Below, piece by piece: positions 8,716-18,117 of a DNA stretch of 64,000 nucleotides (positions are counted from its first letter, which is position 1; the number at the start of each line of letters is the position of its first letter). The notes below the pieces were generated by a model. The model searched no databases. It was given only the letters and a program-made list of their open reading frames with translations, and was not told the origin of the DNA. Location of the stretch: assembly GCF_900107275.1 (NCBI RefSeq), contig NZ_FNPI01000012.1:62001-126000 (forward strand). Reading direction: 5' to 3'. A program made the translations under genes and the position numbers. This DNA comes from Evansella caseinilytica (lineage in GTDB: Bacteria > Bacillota > Bacilli > Bacillales > Salisediminibacteriaceae).

Positions 8716-10452
8716 ATGATCTGGATCATTGTCACAAGTTTTTTGGCGTATACGCTGTTTGTCATGTGGTTTTCCTGGTATAAAACAAAAGGAACGGATT
8801 TAAAAAGCTCCGACGGATATTTTCTTGGAGGAAGGAGCCTCGTCGGCGTTGTCATCGGCAGTTCGATCATTTTAACAAATCTCTCGACGGAGCAGATTGT
8901 CGGGCTTAACGGCCAGGCCTATGGTGAATCCATGGCTGTAATGGCCTGGGAAGTGACGTCGCCTTTGGCATTAATCTTTTTAGCTTTCGTTTTTCTGCCA
9001 AAATACTTGCGGTTAGGGATCACGACGATTCCGGACTTTCTTGAACAGCGCTTTGACTTGCGCACAAAACAGATTGTTTCCGTGCTGTTTTTGTTAGGGT
9101 ATGCCGTCGCCTATTTACCGACGATTTTATACTCAGGCGCCCTTGTCTTGGACAGTATTTTCTCTTTAACTGTTTTAACGGATTTAAGTCCGTTTATGAT
9201 TGTTTTACTCGTATCGCTGTTCATTGGAATCATTGGGACATCCTATGTCGTTATCGGCGGGCTGAGAGCAACTGCAATGAGCGATACGATTAACGGTATC
9301 GGTCTCATCATCGGTGGCCTGCTCATTCCGATTCTTGGCGTGATCGCCTTAGGTCATGGCAACATGGCAGCCGGGGTGAATCAGCTGTTAACCGCAGATC
9401 CAGGGAAACTGAACGCGATCGGGACACATGATTCATCGATACCTTGGGTTGTGCTGTTTCTGGGAATGTTATTTAATAATTTATTTTATTGGACAACGAA
9501 TCAATCGATTGTGCAACGGACACTCGGGGCGAAAAACCTTGCTGAAGGTCAAAAAGGGGTATTGTACGCAGGGTTATTTAAAGTATTCGGGTTAACGTTC
9601 TTGGTTTTACCAGGAATAATTGCGTATCTGTTGTATGGAAATAGGTTGGAGAATGCCGACATGGCTTATCCCAATCTTGTTGTCGATGTGCTTCCGGTAG
9701 CGTTATCCGGGTTTTTAGCCGCAGTCCTGTTCGGGGCGATCATGAGTTCCTTTAACAATACGCTAAACGGCTCCATGACATTATTTACAATGGATATCTA
9801 TAAGCCGATTTTCCGGCCAAATGCAAAAGAAAAGGAATTGGTGCGTGTGGGCAGAATATTTGCGGGCTGCCTTGCTGCAACAGCAGTAATCGTTGCGCCG
9901 TTAATTCTGTTTGCACCGCAAGGATTGTATGCTTATTTGCAGGAAATGTTTGGATTCTATAATATGCCGATTTTAGCAATGGTTATCGTCGGTTTTTTCA
10001 GTCGACGAATTCCGGCTGTTGCTCCAAAAGTAGCGATTATTGTTCATATAGTCCTATATGCGGCTTCGAAGATCATCTTGCCGGATGTGAACTTCTTGTA
10101 CATACTCGGTGTCTTGCTGCCGCTCAATATTTTAGTCATGGTCATTGTCGGCCGCTTTAAGCCGCGGGCAACACCTTATGTTTTGAAAAATGCCAATAAA
10201 GTGGAACTGACACCATGGAAACATGCAAAAACATTCGCAGCCTTTACAACGATCGTCATGCTGCTTGTGTATGCGTTTTTCTCTCCGATTGGCGTTGCTG
10301 AAGCGAGCGCCCCGTATTCACCATGGATGCTGGTCTATCTAATCGCGGTATTGGCGTTTATCGGCTTGATCTATCTGTTTTGGAAACTCACACACAATAA
10401 GATCGATCCGCAACAGAATCGGCAATCTGGAGAAAAAAGAAGTGTCGGTTAA
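8716..10452 (+). CDS. SSS-family sodium/solute symporter, probably for inositol
   Basis: Integral membrane protein of 578 residues of the solute:sodium symporter family, with about 13-14 hydrophobic helices. The N-terminal DGYFLGGRSL and TNLSTEQIVGLNGQAYG segments are typical of the SGLT-like sugar and inositol branch; NNLFYWTTNQSIVQRTLGAK and SSFNNTLNGSMTLF are core helix signatures. The ATG at 8716 follows AAGGGGGA; an ATG at 8695 lacks a site. Placement after iolG suggests myo-inositol, but substrate cannot be read from sequence. Confidence 0.85.
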   Translation: MIWIIVTSFLAYTLFVMWFSWYKTKGTDLKSSDGYFLGGRSLVGVVIGSSIILTNLSTEQIVGLNGQAYGESMAVMAWEVTSPLALIFLAFVFLPKYLRLGITTIPDFLEQRFDLRTKQIVSVLFLLGYAVAYLPTILYSGALVLDSIFSLTVLTDLSPFMIVLLVSLFIGIIGTSYVVIGGLRATAMSDTINGIGLIIGGLLIPILGVIALGHGNMAAGVNQLLTADPGKLNAIGTHDSSIPWVVLFLGMLFNNLFYWTTNQSIVQRTLGAKNLAEGQKGVLYAGLFKVFGLTFLVLPGIIAYLLYGNRLENADMAYPNLVVDVLPVALSGFLAAVLFGAIMSSFNNTLNGSMTLFTMDIYKPIFRPNAKEKELVRVGRIFAGCLAATAVIVAPLILFAPQGLYAYLQEMFGFYNMPILAMVIVGFFSRRIPAVAPKVAIIVHIVLYAASKIILPDVNFLYILGVLLPLNILVMVIVGRFKPRATPYVLKNANKVELTPWKHAKTFAAFTTIVMLLVYAFFSPIGVAEASAPYSPWMLVYLIAVLAFIGLIYLFWKLTHNKIDPQQNRQSGEKRSVG

Positions 10453-10467
10453 GTTTACTGCCTGTAA

Positions 10468-10482
10468 TTGAAAGCGGTTACT
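10468..10482. promoter_or_regulatory. cre-like site after the symporter gene
   Basis: TTGAAAGCGGTTACT fits the cre consensus at every defined position, but lies 16 bp past the stop codon, an odd place for an operator. In the rest of 10453-10963 only the hairpin at 10685-10731 is evident. Confidence 0.35.
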
Positions 10483-10684
10483 AGTATTCGGCTTGAAAGA
10501 CAGTAAAACGCTGCCGGGGGAAGGGGGATAAGCAACAAACATTCCTTCCCGATTGCCGCGTTCAAGCAGGTGCTGCTGCAAAGAAAGAAGTCCGCTTTCT
10601 CCACGCCTCTTCTTGGGAAAAGAATTGACGGAATTGTTTAGAATTCTCGTAGAAGAGTACGAATTTTTTTATTCAAAATGACTT

Positions 10685-10731
10685 GATGGTGGTGTCTCAA
10701 AAGGGTGTTTTTTCCCTTTTGACGCACCATC
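10685..10731. terminator. Terminator-like hairpin, family C
   Basis: GATGGTGGTGTCTCAAAAGG (10685-10704) pairs with CCCTTTTGACGCACCATC (10714-10731) around a T-rich loop. Similar GGTGTCTC/GAGACACC hairpins occur at 52614-52654 and 63281-63320. It lies between the inositol and khtTU regions and could end transcription from either side. Confidence 0.55.
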
Positions 10732-10963
10732 GCTTTGCTTTTACGTAAACTTGAATTAGAAGAACCACCTCTCCAAGCCGCGCGGTCAACCAGCTTCGAA
10801 AGGACCGAAACATGCAACGGTATGGTTAACAGCAGCTTTCCCCCAGTATGTCATCGTTTTGATGCGCCTCATCCTCAGTTCATATTCAGTTCATATTCCT
10901 GCGGTAAGCTGACCATAGATTCCCAAACTAACTAATCAATCAAGAGAAATGCGAGGTATGGAT

Positions 10964-11464
10964 ATGGACATGTATATAACGGACTTACCAGGAGTAGGGA
11001 AGAAAATTTCATTCATTAATGCAGAAAATCAACTGATGGCAATCATTATTCATCATACAGGTAAGCGGGAATTATTTTTTTTCAAGGATGCAGATGATGA
11101 TGAGGCTGTTTTTTCTTTTCGCTTGTCCTCTGAAGATACAAAGCAAGTCGCCACACAACTCCTCGGAGCGACCTTCAGCCCGGAAGAAAATGAGAAGCTG
11201 AAGAAGATCAACATGGTCCGCAAGCAGGTTGTCGTCGAGTGGATTGACCTTGCGAAACATTCTCCAATTGTTGGCTTGAAAGTGTCTGAACTGAAGCAGC
11301 GGCTTCCTCGCGGCGCGTCTATCATCGGCGTTTTCCGAAATGACGACTTTGTCGTTGATTTCGAAACCGATCTTTTGCTTGAAATCAACGATACGTTGAT
11401 GGTCGTTGGACAAAAAGATGCGCTCGTGGAAGTGGAACAGATGTGCGCAGGGAAGGGCAATTGA
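10964..11464 (+). CDS. khtT: K+/H+ antiporter regulatory subunit
   Basis: About 166 residues ending in a TrkA_C (RCK_C) domain: HSPIVGLKVSELKQRLPRGASIIGVFRNDDFV, then DTLMVVGQKDALVEVEQM. The N-terminal part TDLPGVGKKISF is typical of KhtT/AmhM. KhtT gates the KhtU antiporter in response to nucleotide and pH. Several ATGs (10949, 10958, 10964, 10970) are possible; 10964 has the best spacing to GCGAGG. It is followed after one base by khtU. Confidence 0.88.
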   Translation: MDMYITDLPGVGKKISFINAENQLMAIIIHHTGKRELFFFKDADDDEAVFSFRLSSEDTKQVATQLLGATFSPEENEKLKKINMVRKQVVVEWIDLAKHSPIVGLKVSELKQRLPRGASIIGVFRNDDFVVDFETDLLLEINDTLMVVGQKDALVEVEQMCAGKGN

Positions 11465-11465
11465 C

Positions 11466-12626
11466 ATGAACTTGCCGGAATTATTGGTTGCCGGTCTCGT
11501 CTTGCTGTTGTTATTTGTAACAGGATTTGCCGGACTGAAGCTTAAAATACCAAATGTGATCATCTTTATTTTAACCGGGATAGTTGTTGGGGGCTTTTTT
11601 ACGAATACTCATCTATTGCATTTCGCCGGCGAAGTTGGGATCGTCTTATTGTTTTTGATGTTAGGGATGGAGTTTCCGATAAAGCAATTATTATCTGTAG
11701 CGAAAAAAGTCTTGAAAGCCGGTCTTCTTGATGTTGTTTTAAACTTTGGAGTCACCGCAATCATCTGCTTTAGTTTAGGATTGGACCTGATCTCTTCATT
11801 GATTATCGGCGGTGTCGTGTATGCAACCAGTTCGTCGATTACAGCAAAATTACTCGACAGTTCCAAGCGAATGGCGAACCCTGAATCTGAGTTTATGTTA
11901 GGGCTATTAATTTTTGAAGATCTTGTCGCGCCGATTTTAGTTGCCGTTCTTGTCGGGCTAACGGCTGGCACAGCGATCACCGCATCCTCTTTAGGGCTGC
12001 TTGTGGCAAAGGTTGTGCTGCTTGTTGCAGGTGCTATCGTACTAGGGCGTTTTCTGTTCAGTAAGCTCGGCTCGTTTTTTGATCGTTACATGGGACAGGA
12101 TATTTTTCTTCTGCTTGTCATTGGCGTCGCTTTAGCGTACGGCGGTTTAGCCCTGTACTTGGAACTGTCTGAAGTACTCGGTGCCTTTTTAGCTGGGATT
12201 ATGCTGGCAGAGGTCCGCAGAACCCATGAACTGGAGGAAATGGTTGTCCGGTCGAGAGATCTGTTAATGCCGCTGTTTTTCTTATATTTTGGCACGACGA
12301 TAACATTAAATGAAGGGATTCCGATGCTCATCCTGCTTCTTATCGTTCTCGTTTGGTCGATTGCTGCCAAGTTGATCGTTGGCTTCTGGGGAGGTCAATG
12401 GTACGGTCTGTCAAAACGAGTTTCCCTTCGAGCGGGGTTATCGCTGACGCAGCGTGGTGAGTTTTCGATCATTATCGCTGCCCTGGCTGTCGGGACGGTG
12501 CAAGTGTTTAGCGGTATCTTCATCCTCGTGTCCGCCACCGTTGGCGTGATTTTATTCCAGTTGGCGCCTGTAATCGCGAAAAAAATCTACGCGCGCAAAA
12601 AAATGAGCGTGGAAAAAGCAGCTTGA
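11466..12626 (+). CDS. khtU: K+/H+ antiporter, CPA2 family
   Basis: Membrane protein of 386 residues with 11-12 hydrophobic helices, matching the cation:proton antiporter-2 family (KhtU/AmhT). It exports K+ in exchange for H+ and helps with alkaline and osmotic stress. Visible signatures are FLMLGMEFP, LLIFEDLVAPILVAV, SEVLGAFLAGIMLAE and SLTQRGEFSIIIAALA. There is no C-terminal RCK domain, consistent with regulation by the separate KhtT. The ATG at 11466 starts one base after the khtT stop, so the two are likely translated together. Confidence 0.9.
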   Translation: MNLPELLVAGLVLLLLFVTGFAGLKLKIPNVIIFILTGIVVGGFFTNTHLLHFAGEVGIVLLFLMLGMEFPIKQLLSVAKKVLKAGLLDVVLNFGVTAIICFSLGLDLISSLIIGGVVYATSSSITAKLLDSSKRMANPESEFMLGLLIFEDLVAPILVAVLVGLTAGTAITASSLGLLVAKVVLLVAGAIVLGRFLFSKLGSFFDRYMGQDIFLLLVIGVALAYGGLALYLELSEVLGAFLAGIMLAEVRRTHELEEMVVRSRDLLMPLFFLYFGTTITLNEGIPMLILLLIVLVWSIAAKLIVGFWGGQWYGLSKRVSLRAGLSLTQRGEFSIIIAALAVGTVQVFSGIFILVSATVGVILFQLAPVIAKKIYARKKMSVEKAA

Positions 12627-12750
12627 CTCATGAAACCTTTTCGTCGTGTTCAAATACAGCCATATGTTTAAAAAGAAGGTCATTCAGCCGAAGTTGATAG
12701 TAACCAGTGGGAAAACAAGAAATCTGATTTCGCAAGGAGTTGGGGCAGCG

Positions 12751-13419
12751 ATGAATACGATTTTAATCGTTGATGATGATTCGCATATTCGAAAATTAAT
12801 GAAGCTTTATTTAGAGAACAGCCAATTTAAAGCGAGGGAAGCAAGTGACGGAAAAGAAGCGTTAGATCTTCTTGCTCATGAAAAAATAGACTTGGCGATC
12901 ATCGATGTGATGATGCCAAATTTGGATGGCATTGAGTTAACAGAGGACATCCGCTCGTTTTTGGACATTCCGATCTTAATGGTCACGGCGAAGGGGGAGT
13001 CGCAGGACAAAGTGAATGGATTCAGGGCGGGAACAGATGACTATTTGGTCAAACCTTTCGACCCTGTTGAACTCGTTTTACGGGTAAAAGCCCTGTTGAA
13101 GCGTTATAACTTATCGTTAGAAAAGGTTGTCACGGTTGGAGAGACAACTATCGATTTAGACAAACTTCTCGTGTGCTCAAACACCAGAGAGATGGAGTTG
13201 AAGAAAAAGGAATGTGAGCTGTTATTTACGCTTGCGAGTTCGCCAGGAAAAATATTCACGCGAGCGCAGCTAATCGAGAAAATATGGGGCTATGACTATG
13301 ACGGGGATGAGCGAACGGTTGATGTACACATTAAACGGTTAAGAGAACGGCTGAGCACTTTTGCTGATTTAACAATCACAACAATAAGAGGCCTCGGCTA
13401 TCGCCTGGAGGAGGTTTAA
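12751..13419 (+). CDS. OmpR-family response regulator, HssR-like
   Basis: 222 residues. The receiver domain has the acidic DDD near residue 8, phospho-acceptor Asp in IDVMMPNLDG (about 51) and Lys in LVKPFD. The C-terminal winged helix ends KIWGYDYDGDERTVDVHIKRLRERL and TIRGLGYRLEEV. KALLKRYN and this ending resemble the haem sensor regulator HssR, but no hrtAB exporter is adjacent, so the signal is unknown. The ATG at 12751 follows AAGGAG. The partner kinase follows immediately. Confidence 0.85.
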   Translation: MNTILIVDDDSHIRKLMKLYLENSQFKAREASDGKEALDLLAHEKIDLAIIDVMMPNLDGIELTEDIRSFLDIPILMVTAKGESQDKVNGFRAGTDDYLVKPFDPVELVLRVKALLKRYNLSLEKVVTVGETTIDLDKLLVCSNTREMELKKKECELLFTLASSPGKIFTRAQLIEKIWGYDYDGDERTVDVHIKRLRERLSTFADLTITTIRGLGYRLEEV

Positions 13420-14790
13420 TTGTTTAAAAGAAGTCTGTATTTCCGGATGGTTGTAACATTTATTTGTGCGGTCATCATCAGTTTATTGGCCGCTTATTTC
13501 ATTTCTTCTCGCTTTTTTCAACATGAATATACTACCGAGAAGGAACTGACAAAAATGATAAAAGGAACAGTAGAGATGATTGAACAAGCGGAACCTGACA
13601 AAGTACCGGACATCGTCGAAACGATGCGAACGTATTATTTTGATCTGCTGATCGTTGATCGAAACGGGATATCTTATCTTGAACAGCCGCCTTCCTTTGC
13701 AATTACTCAAGCGGATGTTGATCATATCCTTCACTCGGATGATCCAGTTCCGTTTATGTTCCCTTATGCGGAAAGGGATTCTTCAAGAATGGTCGGAAGT
13801 CCTGTTGCAATTAGCGATCAACCGTATGCGCTAATTATCGATTTTAATTATGAAGAGGAAGTCGCCGGCCGCCGCAAGACGATTATTTTTACATTAGTGA
13901 CCGCGCTTTTTATTGGAAGTTTCGTTATTTTGCTGGTGTCGCGCCACCTTGTCAATCCAATCAAAAAACTTACAGACGCAGCAAAAGAGATGGCGAAAGG
14001 AAACTTTTCCGTAAGGTTAAATAGCAAAAACAAAGATGAAGTTGGTGAACTGATCACGAGCTTCAATCATATGGCGACGGAAGTGGGAAAAATTGATCAG
14101 ATGCGCCAAAACTTTGTCGGCAACGTCTCCCATGAAATTCAATCACCCCTCACATCTATTAAGGGATTTACAAAGGCGCTTCGGGATGAAATTATACCAA
14201 AGCAGGAGCAGCGGGAATATTTGGACATTATTTATCAAGAAACAGAGAGGTTATCACGACTTAGCGAGAATTTGTTACGCCTCGCGTCTCTGGATTCCGA
14301 ACATCATCCATATGAACCAGAGAAGTACCGATTAGATGAGCAGTTAAGACGGATAGTTCTTGCAATGGAACCTCAGTGGAAAAAGAAGAATCTGCAAATC
14401 TCATTAGATTTAGCCCCGGTTGAACTGGATGCCGATCAGGATTTGCTTGAACAAGTTTGGCTAAACTTAATGACAAACGCGATCAAATACTCAGCTGAAA
14501 ATGGCACGATCCTGCTTGAAGCAAAGCGGGTGCATGGGGGCGTAACCGTAAAGGTGAAAGACGGAGGAAAAGGAATACCGGCAGAAGCGATTCCCCATAT
14601 CTTTGATCGGTTTTATAAAGTGGATCAGGCACGAAGCAGTAAAATCGATGGAAGTGGGTTAGGGTTGGCCATTGCGAAGAAAATTGTCGCCCTTCACCAA
14701 GGAAAAATTCATGTTAAAAGTCAGCAAGGAGCAGGGGCCGTATTTACCGTCTCCATTCCCGAGCTGCGGGAAGAAGAGATGAATGACTAG
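13420..14790 (+). CDS. Sensor histidine kinase, HssS-like
   Basis: 456 residues: transmembrane helix at about 10-30, extracytoplasmic sensor loop of about 130 residues, second helix at about 155-175, HAMP linker, HisKA with the His in NVSHEIQSPLTSIKGF (about 237), and an ATPase domain with NLMTNAIKYS, DGGKGIP and GSGLGLAIAKKIV. It starts at TTG 13420, directly after the regulator stop and behind GGAGG. The QSPLTSIKGFTKAL phrase is typical of HssS-like kinases. Confidence 0.86.
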   Translation: MFKRSLYFRMVVTFICAVIISLLAAYFISSRFFQHEYTTEKELTKMIKGTVEMIEQAEPDKVPDIVETMRTYYFDLLIVDRNGISYLEQPPSFAITQADVDHILHSDDPVPFMFPYAERDSSRMVGSPVAISDQPYALIIDFNYEEEVAGRRKTIIFTLVTALFIGSFVILLVSRHLVNPIKKLTDAAKEMAKGNFSVRLNSKNKDEVGELITSFNHMATEVGKIDQMRQNFVGNVSHEIQSPLTSIKGFTKALRDEIIPKQEQREYLDIIYQETERLSRLSENLLRLASLDSEHHPYEPEKYRLDEQLRRIVLAMEPQWKKKNLQISLDLAPVELDADQDLLEQVWLNLMTNAIKYSAENGTILLEAKRVHGGVTVKVKDGGKGIPAEAIPHIFDRFYKVDQARSSKIDGSGLGLAIAKKIVALHQGKIHVKSQQGAGAVFTVSIPELREEEMND

Positions 14791-14825
14791 ACGCACTGTT
14801 TTATTCACCTAAAGGGGGTATCAAT

Positions 14826-15506
14826 ATGTTTTTTCATCCGTTGGACATTTTGATTTTTGCGGCTCTTGGACTTGCTCTGTGGGCGCAGTTAAAAGTGAAA
14901 GGGAATTTTCAGAAGTGGTCTAAAGTGGGCGCATTTTCAAATGTAACAGGCGCCCAAGTGGCTCGATATATTTTAGACAAAGAAGGTCTTGACCATGTCA
15001 AGGTAGAGAGGTCGAAGAACGGTACGTTGTCGGATCACTATGATCCTAGAGCAAAAACGGTTCGATTATCAGACCTTGTGTTTCAAGGCCGCTCGATCTC
15101 GGCTTTGGCGGTAGCGGCTCATGAGGTTGGTCATGCGCTTCAAGATCAACACAACTATTCCATGCTTGTCATTCGGCACCGGTTATTTCCGTTGGCGAGC
15201 ATTGGTTCACAGCTTGCCCCTTGGTTGTTTATCAGCGGCTTTATCCTCGGGCTTACCCATCTAATCGGAGTTGGCATCCTTCTTTTCTCCGGAGCTGTTC
15301 TCTTTCAAGTCGTTACCTTACCGGTTGAATTCGATGCGAGTAAGCGGGCAAAAAATAAGCTTCTCCAGCTTGGACTCATTCAATCACAAGAAGAAAAAGG
15401 CATTGCTCAAGTGTTGAATGCTGCTGCGCTCACGTATGTGGCGAGTACCCTCATGGCCGTCTTGCAGTTGATCAAATTTATCATGATCTTTCGAAATAGA
15501 AGATAA
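14826..15506 (+). CDS. Membrane-bound zinc metallopeptidase, YugP-like
   Basis: 226 residues of the neutral zinc metallopeptidase family (Zn_peptidase_2). A short N-terminal helix is followed by the zinc-binding motif AAHEVGHALQDQ (about 98-109) and three more helices; the likely third ligand is the Glu in LPVEFDASKRAK. Spacing from the kinase is 35 bp, with AAAGGGGG before the ATG, so it may be co-transcribed with the two-component system. Substrate unknown. Confidence 0.85.
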   Translation: MFFHPLDILIFAALGLALWAQLKVKGNFQKWSKVGAFSNVTGAQVARYILDKEGLDHVKVERSKNGTLSDHYDPRAKTVRLSDLVFQGRSISALAVAAHEVGHALQDQHNYSMLVIRHRLFPLASIGSQLAPWLFISGFILGLTHLIGVGILLFSGAVLFQVVTLPVEFDASKRAKNKLLQLGLIQSQEEKGIAQVLNAAALTYVASTLMAVLQLIKFIMIFRNRR

Positions 15507-15527
15507 TGATCGTCATTCATCATAAAG

Positions 15528-15566
15528 CGAGACTGATTTTTTTATATTGATCAGCCTCGTTTTTTA
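15528..15566 (+). terminator. Rho-independent terminator
   Basis: CGAGACTGAT (15528-15537) pairs with ATCAGCCTCG (15550-15559) with one mismatch and is followed by TTTTTT. It ends the peptidase transcript. Confidence 0.8.
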
Positions 15567-15613
15567 TCGATGATTTTTCCGAAAGTCTGAAAATGCAACT
15601 TGTAATCTCATCG

Positions 15614-15664
15614 TTGTTTGTCTCTCTGTGCTGCTCGATCCTCCAGCGCTTCGACCTTCTTAGC
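15614..15664 (-). repeat. Family B element fragment, reverse orientation
   Basis: The complement reads AAGAAGGTCGAAGCGCTGGA then GGATCGAGCAGCACAG, matching the left interior of copies B1 and B2. Both termini are missing, so this is a decayed copy next to the 3' end of folE2. Confidence 0.5.
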
Positions 15665-15668
15665 GTTA

Positions 15669-16577
15669 TTATGGCCTCCTATCTTTTGAATAGGTGAGGG
15701 TGGCAATGGCGTCATGCTGATGGATCGACTCTTCGTTTCGGCACGCCACCGTAAATGCTTTTATCGTCTCATCTTCATAAAGATCTGCGGCAATTAAGCG
15801 CACCATGTCTTCGACGAATCGTGGATTTTCATAAGCTTTTTCTGTCACTGCTTTTTCATCCGGTCGCTTCAAAACCGGATACAAAATCGAGCTGGCATTG
15901 GACTCGGCTGCTTGAAGCAGCGTGACTTTCCAATCGCTGCTTCCCACTGTTGGGTCGTAAAGCTCCGCGTTCATCGTGACATAGCCACGCTGATTATGGG
16001 CACTGTACTCACTGATTTCCTTTGAGCAAGGACAAAGAGTCGTGACCGCTGCTGTTAAACCCACTTCATGGGTAAAGCCTGATGCTTGATCGAAGTGAAC
16101 TTTTATAAGGGCTTCTGCATGTCCCAGCCCGATTTTATTTAAAGCTGGACTGTGACGTGCAAAAAACCATGGGAATGTGACATGAACATGTGCGCTAGAC
16201 TGTTCCATTCGCCCGGCTAAATCGGCTGTGAAAGCTTGTAAATTGTTAAAATTTAATGTAAATCCAGCTTGGTGGTACTCATGAAGCACTTCGGTTAAGC
16301 GGCTCATGTTGATTCCTTTGCTCCTTTGCTCTAGGCTTGTCGTTAATGAGAACGTCCCAACCGTTGTCTGTTCGTATGGCTTCAGGTCAGAGTGTATCAT
16401 CAAAGGGTGTTTCACATTACAGATGCCGACAGAATCAAGGGCAAACAAAAAGTCGTGCGGCATGTTTTGCAGATCGGTCATTTCTTCTTTATGGATCGGT
16501 TTATTTCCCGGGGTGGGTGGGACAGAACCAAACCGTTTCTGTCGCTCTGTTTTATCAGGCCAATGCTTCGTTTTCAT
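15669..16577 (-). CDS. folE2: GTP cyclohydrolase FolE2 (GCYH-IB)
   Basis: 302 residues of the metal-flexible GTP cyclohydrolase IB family, which makes 7,8-dihydroneopterin triphosphate for folate and queuosine. Family features are DSVGICNVKHP near the N-terminus, TTLCPCSKEIS with the metal/catalytic Cys, NQRGYVTM, and VEDMVRLIAADL with the conserved Glu. In B. subtilis the equivalent gene is a Zur target, replacing Zn-dependent FolE when zinc is short. The start ATG has AAGGAGG at ideal distance, and a Zur-like box ends 22 bp upstream. Confidence 0.93.
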   Translation of the reverse strand: MKTKHWPDKTERQKRFGSVPPTPGNKPIHKEEMTDLQNMPHDFLFALDSVGICNVKHPLMIHSDLKPYEQTTVGTFSLTTSLEQRSKGINMSRLTEVLHEYHQAGFTLNFNNLQAFTADLAGRMEQSSAHVHVTFPWFFARHSPALNKIGLGHAEALIKVHFDQASGFTHEVGLTAAVTTLCPCSKEISEYSAHNQRGYVTMNAELYDPTVGSSDWKVTLLQAAESNASSILYPVLKRPDEKAVTEKAYENPRFVEDMVRLIAADLYEDETIKAFTVACRNEESIHQHDAIATLTYSKDRRP

Positions 16578-16598
16578 AGAAACCTCCTTCAGCTCTTA

Positions 16599-16619
16599 AA
16601 TAAGAATAATTACGATTTA
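16599..16619. promoter_or_regulatory. Zur-like box before folE2
   Basis: The 21 bp match the Bacillus Zur operator (core TCGTAATNATTACGA with A/T flanks) at all but three positions; the right half ATTACGATTT is perfect. It lies in the folE2 promoter region, as in B. subtilis. A second Zur-like box is at 63605-63625. Confidence 0.75.
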
Positions 16620-16753
16620 TATCTTATCTTATTCTGTTTCCAGAAGTAAATGAAAAAGCTTATAAGAGACGGCTATTTCGATGAGGCAGAGGCAAAAAAC
16701 GGCGCCATTTGCTCTGAATAAATACATCTTTGATGGACAGTAGCATTTGTCAA

Positions 16754-16788
16754 TAATATAATGAATTTAAGTTCAATTCATTATATTA
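16754..16788. promoter_or_regulatory. Palindromic operator of the TetR gene
   Basis: Perfect 14-bp arms TAATATAATGAATT (16754-16767) and AATTCATTATATTA (16775-16788) flank a 7-bp centre. It sits 21 bp before the regulator start and overlaps the likely -10 region, fitting autorepression. Confidence 0.7.
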
Positions 16789-16809
16789 TCTGGAGTGGAG
16801 TTGGTAAAC

Positions 16810-17406
16810 ATGGCGAGAACAAAGGAGCAAAATGAACGGTTATCTTTAGCTACACGGGAAAAAATTTACACCGCTGCCTTGAGCTTGTTTGCGCAAAAAG
16901 GTTTTGCACTAACGACGATCAAAGACATCTCGCGCACGGCCAATATTAGCACAGGTCTTGTTTACCGGCATTTTCATTCCAAAGAAGACCTGTTTGGACG
17001 ATTGGTGGAAAAAGCTGTTCATGAAATCAAAAGCGTTGCAGAATCTCTCCATACTGAGGCATCACCTAAGGAAACTGTCACCGAATTAGTAAAAAAAATG
17101 ATCACAGGAATTCAGTCAAGTGAAGAAGTTTCCCATTACTTTCTTCTTGTGGCCCGCATTTTACTTGAAGATGAAGGCTTACCGCAAATCCGGGAATTGA
17201 AACAGACTGACCTCATGTTGTTCCAGCAAATGGCGGAACTCATCGAACGAGGACAGCAGCAAGGAGTGTTTCGGGAAGGAGATCCGTATCAGCTGTCACT
17301 TCTGCTGTTTGCGATAATTCAAGGGACGGCGGACATGAAAATGTTTTTGGGAGAAAAGTTTGTGGCTCCAGACGTTCAGGATGTAACTGCGTTTCTATTT
17401 AAATAA
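16810..17406 (+). CDS. TetR-family transcriptional regulator
   Basis: 198 residues. The N-terminal helix-turn-helix reads AALSLFAQKGFALTTIKDISRTANISTGLVYRHFHSKEDL in two pieces typical of TetR (about 17-55). The variable C-terminal domain gives no ligand. The ATG at 16810 follows GGAGTGGAG; a GTG at 16795 lies within that site. A long perfect palindrome precedes the gene. The GNAT gene 78 bp downstream may be its partner. Confidence 0.88.
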   Translation: MARTKEQNERLSLATREKIYTAALSLFAQKGFALTTIKDISRTANISTGLVYRHFHSKEDLFGRLVEKAVHEIKSVAESLHTEASPKETVTELVKKMITGIQSSEEVSHYFLLVARILLEDEGLPQIRELKQTDLMLFQQMAELIERGQQQGVFREGDPYQLSLLLFAIIQGTADMKMFLGEKFVAPDVQDVTAFLFK

Positions 17407-17484
17407 TGAAAGTCAACATTGAATTCTTCGGAACCCTGCCTCATTGCAGCGCTTCCGCTATTCTAACAAAGGGAGGAATGTAAC

Positions 17485-18078
17485 ATGCAAACGTACGATA
17501 TTCAAGTAAAGCCGATGGGGGCGTTTGGAGTGGATATGCGCCAGAAGGCAGCCGCTGTTTTTGTCGATGGCTATTATCAAGATTTGGCGTTTCTTTCGAA
17601 GGAGCGAAACAAGTTGATTGAAACGTTTGCGCAAATGATCTGTCCAGACGTTTTTTATTTGGCATCCTTGGATGAAGAGATCGTTGGTATCCTCGCCTGT
17701 TCCAACAAGGAGCTGCGGGCGATGACGATCGATCAAGCGATTTTGCGGAAATCCTTTGGCTGGGTAAAAGGAAGCTTGGCTTATCTGTTTATGAATGGTG
17801 AATTTAATAAGAAACTGTCTTACAACGAGGATACGGGGTATATTGAATGTGTTGCCACAGCGGAAAAGGCGCGGGGGAAAGGGGTATCAACTGCTCTGTT
17901 CCATTACGCGATGGAGCACGCACCATACACGCGATATGTGCTGGAAGTGGTGGATACGAACGAAAACGCTTATCGGTTATACAAAAAGCTGGGATTTGCA
18001 GAGTTCGAACGAAAAAAAGAGCAGTTCTCCAAGCTGAAAGGCTTTCAGGAACGAATATATATGGAAATGGCAACATAG
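17485..18078 (+). CDS. GNAT-family N-acetyltransferase
   Basis: 197 residues with the acetyl-CoA binding motif A near VATAEKARGKGVSTALFHYA and motif B near ENAYRLYKKLGFAEFERK. The start follows GGGAGGAATGTAAC. It lies in the same direction behind the TetR gene and may be co-regulated. The acceptor substrate is not evident. Confidence 0.82.
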   Translation: MQTYDIQVKPMGAFGVDMRQKAAAVFVDGYYQDLAFLSKERNKLIETFAQMICPDVFYLASLDEEIVGILACSNKELRAMTIDQAILRKSFGWVKGSLAYLFMNGEFNKKLSYNEDTGYIECVATAEKARGKGVSTALFHYAMEHAPYTRYVLEVVDTNENAYRLYKKLGFAEFERKKEQFSKLKGFQERIYMEMAT

Positions 18079-18117
18079 TTAACCAGAAGTGGTCGTTTGC
18101 GATCGGCAAGCACTCTA

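Noticed and set aside
16306-16649. Overlapping plus-strand frames of 80-97 codons over folE2
   Set aside because: They mirror the folE2 gene on the other strand, lack ribosome sites and have no protein family pattern.
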